A DNA stretch of 32,732 bases from Janibacter corallicola NBRC 107790 (lineage in GTDB: Bacteria; Actinomycetota; Actinomycetes; Actinomycetales; Dermatophilaceae). The notes beneath the pieces are model-generated. The model did not search any database. It saw nothing but the letters and a program-made list of their open reading frames with translations, and was not told the origin of the DNA. Shown here piece by piece: positions 25,802-32,732 of this stretch (the stretch's first letter is position 1; every line of letters starts with the position of its first letter). The stretch is from contig NZ_BCSR01000032.1 in NCBI RefSeq assembly GCF_001570965.1, positions 1 through 32,732 on the forward strand, given 5' to 3'. A program made the translations under genes and the position numbers.

Positions 25802-26641
25802 ATGGACGTTCCCGCACTGACCCTCAACGACGACCACACCATCCCGCAGCTGGGCTTCGGCGTCTTCCAGGTGCCTCCCGAGGAGACCGCCGGCGTCGTC
25901 CGCCAGGCCCTCGAGGTCGGCTACCGGCACATCGACACCGCGCAGATGTACGGCAACGAGGAGGGTGTCGGGCAGGCGCTGCGCGAGTCGGGGCTGGAGC
26001 GCTCGGAGATCTTCCTCACGAGCAAGCTGAACAACTCGAACCACCTGCCCGACGACGCCCACCGGAGCATGGCCGAGACCCTCGAGAAGCTCGGCACCGA
26101 CCACGTCGACCTCTTCCTCATCCACTGGCCGCTGCCGACCCGCTACGACGGTGACTTCGTCTCCACCTGGCAGGCCCTCGTCGAGATGCGCGAGCAGGGC
26201 CTGGCCCGCTCCGTCGGCGTCTCCAACTTCGAGCCGGAGCACCTCGAGCGGCTCGGCCGCGAGTCCGACCTCGTCCCCGCCGTCAACCAGGTCGAGGTCC
26301 ACCCCTTCTTCGGCAACTCGCCGGTGCGGCAGGCGACCGCCGCGGCCGGTGCCCTCCTCGAGGCCTGGTCGCCGATCGCCAAGGGCCAGGTCGCCGAGGA
26401 CCCGACGATCGGGGACATCGCGCAGCGCCTCGGGCGCACCCCCGCGCAGGTCACGCTGCGCTGGCACCTCCAGCTCGGCCACGTCGTCTTCCCCAAGAGC
26501 ACGCACGTGGAGCGGATGCGGGAGAACGCGCAGGTCTTCGACTTCACCCTCACCGACCGGGACATGGAGCGGATCAGCGAGCTGGACCGCGGGGCGGGGG
26601 GACGCCTCGGACCCGACCCGGCCACCTTCGACCGCGTCTGA
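25802..26641 (+). CDS. Aldo/keto reductase
   Basis: 279 residues folding as a TIM barrel. The catalytic tetrad is complete: D45 and Y50 (HIDTAQMYGNE), K75 (LTSKLNN) and H108 (LIHWPLP). The C-terminal NADPH site is seen in FPKSTHVERMREN. Best match is the 2,5-diketo-D-gluconate reductase-like branch, which reduces a range of aldehydes and ketones. AAGGTGAGG precedes the ATG as ribosome site. It starts 34 bases after the ATPase gene and stands 3 bases ahead of mocA. Substrate unknown. Confidence 0.93.
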   Translation: MDVPALTLNDDHTIPQLGFGVFQVPPEETAGVVRQALEVGYRHIDTAQMYGNEEGVGQALRESGLERSEIFLTSKLNNSNHLPDDAHRSMAETLEKLGTDHVDLFLIHWPLPTRYDGDFVSTWQALVEMREQGLARSVGVSNFEPEHLERLGRESDLVPAVNQVEVHPFFGNSPVRQATAAAGALLEAWSPIAKGQVAEDPTIGDIAQRLGRTPAQVTLRWHLQLGHVVFPKSTHVERMRENAQVFDFTLTDRDMERISELDRGAGGRLGPDPATFDRV

Positions 26642-26644
26642 GCG

Positions 26645-27220
26645 ATGGGTCAGGTGGCCGGCCTGCTCCTGGCCGCCGGCGCGGGGCGCCGCATGGGGCG
26701 GCCGAAGGCGCTCGTCCACGACCCGGACGGCACTTCTTGGCTGCTGCGGGCGGTGACCGCCCTGGCCGACGGCGGCTGCGCCCCGGTGCTCGTCGTGCTC
26801 GGCGCCGGCCACGAGCCGGCCCGGGAGCTGCTCCGCGGGCAGGACGTGCAGGTCGTCCTCGCCCGGGACTGGGAGCAGGGCATGGGCGCCTCCCTCCGCG
26901 CCGGGCTGGCGGCGCTCGACGGGGAGTCGGTCGAGGCCGCCCTGGTCACCCTGGTCGACCTGCCCGACATCGGTGCCGACGTGGTGGATCGGGTGCGCAG
27001 GTGCGGCTGGGACGGCCGGTCCTCGCTCGCACGTGCGATCTTCGCAGGTCGCCCGGGACACCCCGTGCTCATGGGATCCGAGCACTGGGCGGCCGTCTGC
27101 CACACGGCGATTGGTGACAAGGGCGCCCGGGACCATCTGGCGACCCACCCCGTCCGGTCCGTCGACTGCACCGATCTGGCCTCCGGGGAGGACGTGGACC
27201 ACCCGCACCCCTTGCCCTGA
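26645..27220 (+). CDS. mocA: Molybdenum cofactor cytidylyltransferase-like nucleotidyltransferase
   Basis: 191 residues. The NTP-binding signature is GLLLAAGAGRRMGRPKAL at the N-terminus, with LVDLPDIGADVV (metal-binding region) and GRPGHPVLMG later. This is the MocA/MobA fold. MocA makes the cytosine dinucleotide form of the cofactor, used by enzymes of the xanthine oxidase family. The neighbouring XdhC and Cox genes, and no Mob-type enzymes, support MocA over MobA. A guanylyl or other sugar-nucleotide role cannot be fully excluded. It probably shares a transcript with the reductase gene, 3 bases upstream. Confidence 0.8.
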   Translation: MGQVAGLLLAAGAGRRMGRPKALVHDPDGTSWLLRAVTALADGGCAPVLVVLGAGHEPARELLRGQDVQVVLARDWEQGMGASLRAGLAALDGESVEAALVTLVDLPDIGADVVDRVRRCGWDGRSSLARAIFAGRPGHPVLMGSEHWAAVCHTAIGDKGARDHLATHPVRSVDCTDLASGEDVDHPHPLP

Positions 27221-27227
27221 GTGCCGG

Positions 27228-27260
27228 GATGTCAGATGATCCAGACATCAAGCCGACATC
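27228..27260. promoter_or_regulatory. Three half-sites upstream of the XdhC-type gene
   Basis: GATGTC (27228-27233) and GACATC (27244-27249) form a palindrome with a 10-base centre. A second GACATC follows at 27255-27260, 11 bases further on. Regular repetition of one half-site before a gene cluster suggests an operator or activator site controlling the maturation and cox genes. Confidence 0.45.
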
Positions 27261-27280
27261 GGCGCCGGCCGACCATCCCC

Positions 27281-27285
27281 GGAGG
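27281..27285 (+). promoter_or_regulatory. Ribosome site that fixes the XdhC-type start
   Basis: GGAGG stands 7 bases before GTG 27293. It decides for this start over an in-frame GTG 72 bases upstream, whose extra residues are not conserved-looking and overlap the half-site cluster. Confidence 0.7.
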
Positions 27286-27292
27286 CAGTGGA

Positions 27293-28468
27293 GTGCGTGA
27301 GGTCCTGGACCAGCTGCTGGCATGGTGGCGCGACGGGAAGGACGTCGCGCTGGGGACCGTCGTGGCCACCTGGCGCTCCTCGCCGCGGCCACCGGGCGCC
27401 TCGATGCTCGTCGGCCCGGACGGTGAAGCCGTCGGCTCCGTCTCCGGGGGCTGTGTCGAGGGCGCCGTCTACGAGGTCGGCGAGGAGGTCCTGGCCTCCG
27501 GGAGCCCGCAGCTGCACCGCTACGGCATCAGTGACGACGACGCGATGTCCGTGGGCCTGACCTGCGGCGGGATCATGGACGTCTACGTCGAGAAGGTCTC
27601 CCGCGACACCTTCCCCGAGCTGGCCACGATCGCCGAGGAGATCGAGGCCGGCCGACCGGTGGCGCTCGCCACGGTGGTCGAGCACCCCGACCCCGCGTGG
27701 GTCGGCCGTCGCATGGTCATCCACCCCGAGGACCACTCCGGGGCGATCGGGAGCGACCGGGCCGACCACGCCGTGCTCGACGACGTCCGCGGGTTGCTCG
27801 CCTCCGGGCACAGCGACACCCTCACCTACGGGCCGGACGGCCAGCGAAGGGGGGAGGGCATGCGGGTCTTCGCCTCGGTGCACGCGCCGGCACCGCGCAT
27901 GCTCGTCTTCGGGGCGATCGACTTCGCGGCCGCGTGCGCCCGGATCGGGAAGTTCCTCGGATACCGGGTCACGGTGTGCGACGCCCGGCCGGTCTTCGCC
28001 ACGGCGACCCGCTTCCCCGACGCCGACGAGGTGGTCGTGGACTGGCCGCACCGCTACCTGCGGGGGCAGCTGGACGAGGGCGCCATCGACGCCCGCACGG
28101 TCGTGTGCGTGCTCACCCACGACCCGAAGTTCGACGTGCCGGTGCTGGAGATCGCCCTGCGTGTGCCCGAGATCGGCTACATCGGGGCGATGGGCTCGCG
28201 CCGCACCCACGAGGACCGCCTCGAGCGACTGCGCGAGGCGGGGATGACCGAGGAGGAGCTGGCCCGTCTCTCCAGCCCGATCGGCCTCGACCTCGGGGCC
28301 CGCACCCCGGAGGAGACCGCGGTGAGCATCGCCGCGGAGATCATCGCCGGCCGGTGGGGCGGCGGCGGGGAGCCGCTGGGCAGCCTGAGCGGCCCCATCC
28401 ACACCACTGGTCGGGTCGACTCTCCCGGAGACCCCGAACGCAACGTGCCGAGCGCCAGTCACGCATGA
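27293..28468 (+). CDS. xdhC: XdhC/CoxI-family molybdenum enzyme maturation protein
   Basis: 391 residues in two domains. An N-terminal XdhC/CoxI domain has [17 protein letters not shown] and [16 protein letters not shown]-terminal Rossmann domain has [35 protein letters not shown] and [15 protein letters not shown]. Proteins of this kind bind the molybdenum cofactor and help load its sulfurated form into xanthine dehydrogenase or CO dehydrogenase. The position directly before coxS fits that role. It contains a motif copy (27844) in a different frame from the others (QRRGE). The tail after residue 365 is low in conservation. Confidence 0.88.
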   Translation: MREVLDQLLAWWRDGKDVALGTVVATWRSSPRPPGASMLVGPDGEAVGSVSGGCVEGAVYEVGEEVLASGSPQLHRYGISDDDAMSVGLTCGGIMDVYVEKVSRDTFPELATIAEEIEAGRPVALATVVEHPDPAWVGRRMVIHPEDHSGAIGSDRADHAVLDDVRGLLASGHSDTLTYGPDGQRRGEGMRVFASVHAPAPRMLVFGAIDFAAACARIGKFLGYRVTVCDARPVFATATRFPDADEVVVDWPHRYLRGQLDEGAIDARTVVCVLTHDPKFDVPVLEIALRVPEIGYIGAMGSRRTHEDRLERLREAGMTEEELARLSSPIGLDLGARTPEETAVSIAAEIIAGRWGGGGEPLGSLSGPIHTTGRVDSPGDPERNVPSASHA

Positions 28469-28499
28469 GCTGAAGGACCACCAACACAAGGAGTCGACG

Positions 28500-28967
28500 A
28501 TGACCCGAATCAGTGTCCAGGTCGACGGTGTCACGTACACCGACGACGTCGAGCCACGCACACTGCTGGTGCACTACCTGCGGGAGACCCTGGGCAAGAC
28601 CGGGACCCTCGTCGGGTGCGACACCAGCAACTGCGGTGCCTGCACCGTCCACCTCGACGGGCGCAGCGTGAAGTCCTGCACGGTGCTGGCGGTCCAGGCC
28701 GACGGCCACGAGGTCACGACGATCGAGGGACTGGCCGACGGCGGTGAGCTGCACCCGATGCAGCAGGCCTTCAACGACTGCCACTCGCTGCAGTGCGGCT
28801 ACTGCACGCCGGGGATGATCATGGCCTCGGTCGACCTCGTCCGGGACAACCCGGACCCGAGCGAGACCGAGATCCGCGACGGCCTCGAGGGCAACCTCTG
28901 CCGCTGTACCGGGTACCAGAACATCGTCCGGGCGGTCCAGCAGGTGGCGGGGGGTGAGCGGTCATGA
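28500..28967 (+). CDS. coxS: 2Fe-2S small subunit of a CO dehydrogenase-like molybdenum hydroxylase
   Basis: 155 residues. The first cluster uses C40, C45, C48 and C60 ([17 protein letters not shown]). The second uses C99, C102, C134 and C136 ([22 protein letters not shown]). These are standard CoxS motifs. AAGGAG stands 7 bases before the ATG. It carries electrons from the molybdenum site to the flavin subunit. The stop overlaps coxL by 4 bases. IorA in this window is a paralogue, but with CQPGQ and CRCGTY in place of CTPGM and CRCTGY. Confidence 0.93.
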   Translation: MTRISVQVDGVTYTDDVEPRTLLVHYLRETLGKTGTLVGCDTSNCGACTVHLDGRSVKSCTVLAVQADGHEVTTIEGLADGGELHPMQQAFNDCHSLQCGYCTPGMIMASVDLVRDNPDPSETEIRDGLEGNLCRCTGYQNIVRAVQQVAGGERS

Positions 28968-31354
28968 CGACGGTCGAGGAGCAGCCCAGCCACGAGATCG
29001 GCACCTCCCGCACCCGCAAGGAGGACCGTCACCTCACCACGGGGCAGAGCACCTACGTGGACAACATGACGCTGCCCGGGATGGTCCACCTGGCCATCCT
29101 GCGCAGCCCGATGGCCCACGCGAAGATCACCTCCATCGACGTCTCCGACGCCCGTAGCGCGCCCGGGGTCCTCGGCGCCTGGAGCGGACAGGACTTCGCC
29201 GCGGAGCAGGGCGACCTGCCGTGCGCCTGGCCGGTGACCCCCGACATGGTCAACCCGGGAGCGCCCTCGGTGGCGGTCGACCAGGTGAACTTCGCCGGTG
29301 ACGCCGTGGCCGTCGTGGCCGCACGTTCGGCCGCGGAGGCCGTCGACGCCCTCGAGGAGATCGAGGTCGACTACGAGCCGTTGCCGCCCGTGCTCGACCT
29401 GGAGGAGGCCGTCAAGGACGGGGCCGACCTCGTCCACGAGTCGGCCGGTACCAACACGTCCTACACGTGGGTCTTCGACTCCGCGGAGGCCGGCTCCGGG
29501 GGCTCGATGGACGACGCGAAGCGGGACGCCGAGGTGACGGTGTCCCGGCGCTTCGTCCAGCAGCGCCTCAGCCCGGGCTTCATGGAGCCGCGTTCGATCC
29601 TCGTCCAACCCAGCGACGACGCGATCACGATGTGGTCGACCACCCAGATCCCGCACATCCTGCGCACGATGCTCGGGATGACCCTGGGCATCCCGGAGCA
29701 CAAGATCCGGGTCATCGCGCCCGACGTCGGTGGTGGCTTCGGCGGCAAGATCACGATCATCCCCGAGGAGGTCATCACCACGCTCGTCGCCCGCTGGCTC
29801 GGGCGCCCCGCGAAGTACACCGAGACCCGCTCGGAGACGCTCGAGGCCGCCCACCACGGTCGTGGGCAGATCCAGGACGTGACGATCACCGCCACCCGCG
29901 AGGGGGAGGTGACCGGGCTGGACATCCACCTGCTCGCCGACATGGGCGCCTACCTGCGGATGATCACCCCGGGCATCCCCGTGCTCGGGGCCTTCATGTT
30001 CCCCGGGATATACCGCTTCGGCGCCTACCGGTTCACCTGTGACGGCGTCTTCACCACCAAGGCGCCCACGGACGCCTACCGCGGCGCGGGCCGGCCGGAG
30101 GCGACGTACGCGGTCGAGCGGATCATGGACGAGCTCGCCGCCGAGCTGGAGATGGACCCGCTGGAGCTGCGGCGCAAGAACTGGATCGCCCACGAGCAGT
30201 TCCCGTTCACCACCGTCGCCGGCCTGACCTACGACAGCGGCAACTACGAGGCGGCGACCGACCGGGCCGTCGAGCTCGCGGACTGGGAGGGGCTGAAGGC
30301 CGAGCAGGCCCGCCGCCGCGAGGCCAAGGACCCCGTCCAGCTGGGTCTGGGCATCTCGACCTTCACGGAGATGTGCGGGCTGGCGCCCTCCCGTGTCCTC
30401 GGCTCGCTGGACTTCGGGTCCGGGGGCTGGGAGAGCGCCTCGGTGCGCATGCTCCCCACCGGGATGGTCGAGGTCGTCACGGGCATCAGCCCGCACGGGC
30501 AGGGCCACGTGACCGGCTTCAGCCAGATCGTCGCGGACCGGCTCGGCGTCCCCTTCGAGAACGTCGAGATCATCCACGGCGACACCGCCTCGGCACCGAA
30601 GGGCCTGGACACGTACGGGTCCCGGTCCCTCACCGTCGGGGGCGTCGCCGTGATGAAGGCCGTGGACAAGGTCATCGAGAAGGCGAAGAAGGTCGCCGCC
30701 CACCAGCTCGAGGCGAGCGAGGAGGACCTGGAGTTCACGGACGGCGCCTTCACCGTGGCCGGCGCACCCGGCCAGTCGGTCACCATCGAGGAGACGGCCT
30801 TCGCGGTCTTCACCGCGCACGACCTGCCGGAGGGCATGGAGCCGACGCTGAACTCGGAGGCCACGTACGACCCGGTGAACTTCTCCTACCCGCACGGGAC
30901 CCACCTGTGCGCGGTCGAGGTCGACACCGAGACCGGCCACGTGACCATCCGCAAGTACGCCTGCGTCGACGACGTCGGCACCCCCGTGAACCCGTTGCTC
31001 ATCGACGGGCAGGTGCACGGCGGGCTCGCCCAGGGGATCGCCCAGGCGCTCTTCGAGGAGGCCGTCTACGACGACGAGGGCAACCTCGTCACCGGCAGCT
31101 TCGTGGACTACACGCTGCCCTCGGCGGGGGACCTGCCCCACTTCGACACCGACCGGACCGTGACCCCGTCCACGGACAACCCGCTCGGGGTCAAGGGCGT
31201 CGGCGAGGCCGGCACCATCGCCTCCACCCCGGCAGTCATCAACGCCGTGGTGGACGCCCTGCGGCCCTTCGGGGTCAACGACATCCGGATGCCGGCCACC
31301 CCCGAGCGGGTGTGGCGAGCGATCCAGTCCGGCTCGGAAGGAGCTGCGTCATGA
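28964..31354 (+). CDS. coxL: Form II CO dehydrogenase-like molybdenum-binding large subunit
   Basis: 796 residues. Cofactor-binding GGGFGGK and the C-terminal GVGEAG (active-site Glu) are present. The active-site loop is AYRGAGR at 371-377. Form I CO dehydrogenases have AYRCSFR there with the copper-binding Cys, so this enzyme is form II. Its real substrate is uncertain: CO oxidation has been claimed for some members, and others may act on aldehydes or heterocycles. The order S-L-M is the usual one for form II (form I: M-S-L). It overlaps coxS and coxM by 4 bases. There is no export signal, in contrast to IorB. Confidence 0.92.
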   Translation: MTTVEEQPSHEIGTSRTRKEDRHLTTGQSTYVDNMTLPGMVHLAILRSPMAHAKITSIDVSDARSAPGVLGAWSGQDFAAEQGDLPCAWPVTPDMVNPGAPSVAVDQVNFAGDAVAVVAARSAAEAVDALEEIEVDYEPLPPVLDLEEAVKDGADLVHESAGTNTSYTWVFDSAEAGSGGSMDDAKRDAEVTVSRRFVQQRLSPGFMEPRSILVQPSDDAITMWSTTQIPHILRTMLGMTLGIPEHKIRVIAPDVGGGFGGKITIIPEEVITTLVARWLGRPAKYTETRSETLEAAHHGRGQIQDVTITATREGEVTGLDIHLLADMGAYLRMITPGIPVLGAFMFPGIYRFGAYRFTCDGVFTTKAPTDAYRGAGRPEATYAVERIMDELAAELEMDPLELRRKNWIAHEQFPFTTVAGLTYDSGNYEAATDRAVELADWEGLKAEQARRREAKDPVQLGLGISTFTEMCGLAPSRVLGSLDFGSGGWESASVRMLPTGMVEVVTGISPHGQGHVTGFSQIVADRLGVPFENVEIIHGDTASAPKGLDTYGSRSLTVGGVAVMKAVDKVIEKAKKVAAHQLEASEEDLEFTDGAFTVAGAPGQSVTIEETAFAVFTAHDLPEGMEPTLNSEATYDPVNFSYPHGTHLCAVEVDTETGHVTIRKYACVDDVGTPVNPLLIDGQVHGGLAQGIAQALFEEAVYDDEGNLVTGSFVDYTLPSAGDLPHFDTDRTVTPSTDNPLGVKGVGEAGTIASTPAVINAVVDALRPFGVNDIRMPATPERVWRAIQSGSEGAAS

Positions 31355-32205
31355 TCCCGTCCCAGTTCGACTACGTCGCACCGGAGTCCGTCGAGCAGGC
31401 GCTCGCCGCGATCGCCGAGGCCGGGGACGAGGGCAAGGTCCTCGCCGGCGGGCAGAGCCTGCTGCCCATCCTGCGGCTGCGGATGAACTCGCCGGAGACC
31501 GTCATCGACCTCGGTCGGATCGCCGACCTGCGGGAGGTCTCCGAGGAGGGAGACACCCTCGTCGTCGGGGCCATGGCCACCCACCACGACGTGATGCGTC
31601 ACCCGCTCGTCGGGGAGCACGCGGCGCTGCTGGCCCGCGCCCTCGAGGAGGTGGCCGACCCGCAGGTCCGCCACCGCGGGACCGTGGGCGGTGCCCTGGT
31701 GCACGCCGACCCTGCCGGCGACGTGGGAACCGCGGTGCTGGCGCTCGACGCGGAGCTGGTCGTCGCCGGGCCGAACGGCTCGCGCACCGTGGCGGCGGAG
31801 GACTTCTTCGTCGACCTCTTCCAGACCGCGGTCGGCGAGGACGAGCTGCTCACGCACATCCGCATCCCGAAGCACACCGGGTGGGGAGCGCACTACGAGA
31901 AGTTCATCCGGGTCGCCCAGCAGTGGTCGATCGTCGCCGTCGCCGCGACCGTCAAGGTCGAGGACGGGGCCATCGCCGATGCCCGGGTGGGGCTGACCAA
32001 CATGGGCTCCACCCCCCTTCGGGCGAAGGGGGTGGAGCGGGCGCTCGTCGGCCAGTCGCCGTCGGCGGACGTGGTCGGCCAGGCGGCCGCCGCGGCCGCG
32101 GAGGGTACCGAGCCACCGAGCGACCTCAATGGCGCCGCCGACTACCGCAAGCACCTGGCGGGGGTCCTGACCCGTCGGGCAGTCCTCGCAGCAGTGGAGG
32201 GATGA
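31351..32205 (+). CDS. coxM: FAD-binding medium subunit of the CO dehydrogenase-like enzyme
   Basis: 284 residues. The FAD-binding motifs AGGQS (32-36) and TVGG (111-114) correspond to AGGHS and TVGG of CoxM, with Gln for His. The C-terminal CO dehydrogenase flavoprotein domain follows (from about 175). It passes electrons from the iron-sulfur subunit to quinone or another acceptor. It overlaps coxL (ATGA). Near its end lies a nearly perfect inverted pair of the GCGAAGGGGG motif, coding STPLRAKGVERAL. Confidence 0.92.
   Translation: MIPSQFDYVAPESVEQALAAIAEAGDEGKVLAGGQSLLPILRLRMNSPETVIDLGRIADLREVSEEGDTLVVGAMATHHDVMRHPLVGEHAALLARALEEVADPQVRHRGTVGGALVHADPAGDVGTAVLALDAELVVAGPNGSRTVAAEDFFVDLFQTAVGEDELLTHIRIPKHTGWGAHYEKFIRVAQQWSIVAVAATVKVEDGAIADARVGLTNMGSTPLRAKGVERALVGQSPSADVVGQAAAAAAEGTEPPSDLNGAADYRKHLAGVLTRRAVLAAVEG
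32013..32032. repeat. Inverted pair of the GCGAAGGGGG motif inside coxM
   Basis: CCCCCTTCG, then GG, then CGAAGGGGG: 9-base perfect arms, 2-base spacer. One further base on each side pairs if a bulged C is allowed. This is the second such palindrome in the window. Both lie in frame in variable parts of their proteins. Confidence 0.65.
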
Positions 32206-32209
32206 CTAC

Positions 32210-32732
32210 ATGGATCTGGAACACCAGTTCACCGTTGACGCACCGGTCGAGGAGGTGTGGTCGACGATGATGGACCTCGAGAAGGTCGCGGAGTGCTTCC
32301 CGGGAGCGACGCTCACGGAGGCCGACGGCGACTCCTTCTCGGGGACGGTCAAGGTCAAGCTCGGGCCGATCGCGATGGTCTACAAGGGCAGCGGCTCCTT
32401 CACCGAGAAGGACGAGTCCGCCCACCGGGCCGTCATCGACGCCAAGGGTCGGGACAAGCGGGGCAACGGCACCGCGGGCGCCGAGGTGGTCCTGGCGATG
32501 ACCGGCGATGGCTCGGGCACCCGGGTGGACGTGACGACGGACCTGAACGTCACCGGCAAGCCGGCCCAGTTCGGTCGCGGGGTCATGCAGGACGTCTCGG
32601 ACAAGCTGCTCGCCCAGTTCACGGACTGCCTGGCCCGCCGCTTCGAGGAGCCGGCCGCCGGAACCGAGGAGGCCCCGCCGGCGGAGGGTGCCTCCGCCGC
32701 GGTCGAGGCACCGGATGCCGGTGCCTCGACCG
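32210..32732 (+). CDS. coxG: CoxG-like SRPBCC protein, 3' end cut by window
   Basis: 174 codons are visible. The start ATG has GGAGGG 7 bases ahead. The SRPBCC fold signature of the CoxG family is clear: FTVDAPVEEVWSTMMDLEKV, ECFPGATLTEADGDSFSG, VKVKLGPIAMVYKGSG and DVSDKLLAQFTDCLARR. CoxG is thought to anchor or recruit CO dehydrogenase to the membrane. After residue 145 the sequence becomes an Ala/Pro/Glu-rich linker, probably leading to a membrane segment or helical tail outside the window. It starts 4 bases after coxM. Confidence 0.88.
   Translation, partial: MDLEHQFTVDAPVEEVWSTMMDLEKVAECFPGATLTEADGDSFSGTVKVKLGPIAMVYKGSGSFTEKDESAHRAVIDAKGRDKRGNGTAGAEVVLAMTGDGSGTRVDVTTDLNVTGKPAQFGRGVMQDVSDKLLAQFTDCLARRFEEPAAGTEEAPPAEGASAAVEAPDAGAST

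Noticed and set aside
28964-31354. Genuine form I CO dehydrogenase
   Set aside because: The active-site loop is AYRGAGR, without the copper-binding Cys of AYRCSFR, and the gene order is S-L-M.

Overview
The window is very GC-rich (about 70% or more by eye). It has densely packed genes, frequent GTG and TTG starts, and 4-base ATGA/GTGA overlaps. The protein set is actinobacterial: Nuo subunits with a neighbouring 2-oxoacid:ferredoxin oxidoreductase, PucR-family regulator, MocA/XdhC/Cox proteins, GlxR/CRP-like site. A Micrococcales-type actinobacterium fits best, possibly of the Intrasporangiaceae kind, but the genus is inference. No rRNA, tRNA, CRISPR array, insertion sequence or phage gene was seen. 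No gene-free stretch exceeds 300 bases.

Left part (1-12.1 kb): energy metabolism. korA (left end cut off), a small conserved unknown gene and a DUF4870 membrane protein read leftward. A ten-gene complex I-type operon, nuoA-B-C-H-I-J-K-L-M-N, reads rightward and ends with the membrane protease htpX. The operon has no nuoD and no NADH-input genes nuoE, F and G. With korA beside it, a ferredoxin-linked proton-pumping module, perhaps borrowing NuoD from a second locus, is the main hypothesis.

Middle part (12.1-22.7 kb): on the minus strand lies a two-subunit molybdenum hydroxylase (IorA/IorB type, large subunit with a twin-arginine signal). It is preceded by a PucR-family regulator whose frame is broken at a run of seven G. 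Then come aminopeptidase N (plus), an MFS transporter (minus) whose 3' end runs 147 bases into pepN, a divergent LysR regulator, a zinc-free quinone oxidoreductase (minus) and an alkyltransferase-type DNA repair protein (plus).

Right part (22.7 kb to the end), all plus strand: cstA, a YbdD-like small protein and a cysteine-free ArsA/Get3-like ATPase form a coupled operon behind a CRP/GlxR-like palindrome. Next are an aldo/keto reductase and MocA (cofactor cytidylyltransferase). XdhC-type maturation protein and a form II CO-dehydrogenase-like set coxS-coxL-coxM-coxG follow, with coxG cut by the right edge. MocA and XdhC could mature both molybdenum enzymes of the window.

The most unusual sequence-level signal is the 10-mer GCGAAGGGGG. 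It is found ten times on the plus strand and once on the minus strand, usually in the same reading frame (Ala-Lys-Gly). A perfect inverted pair lies in nuoL and a slightly shorter one in coxM.
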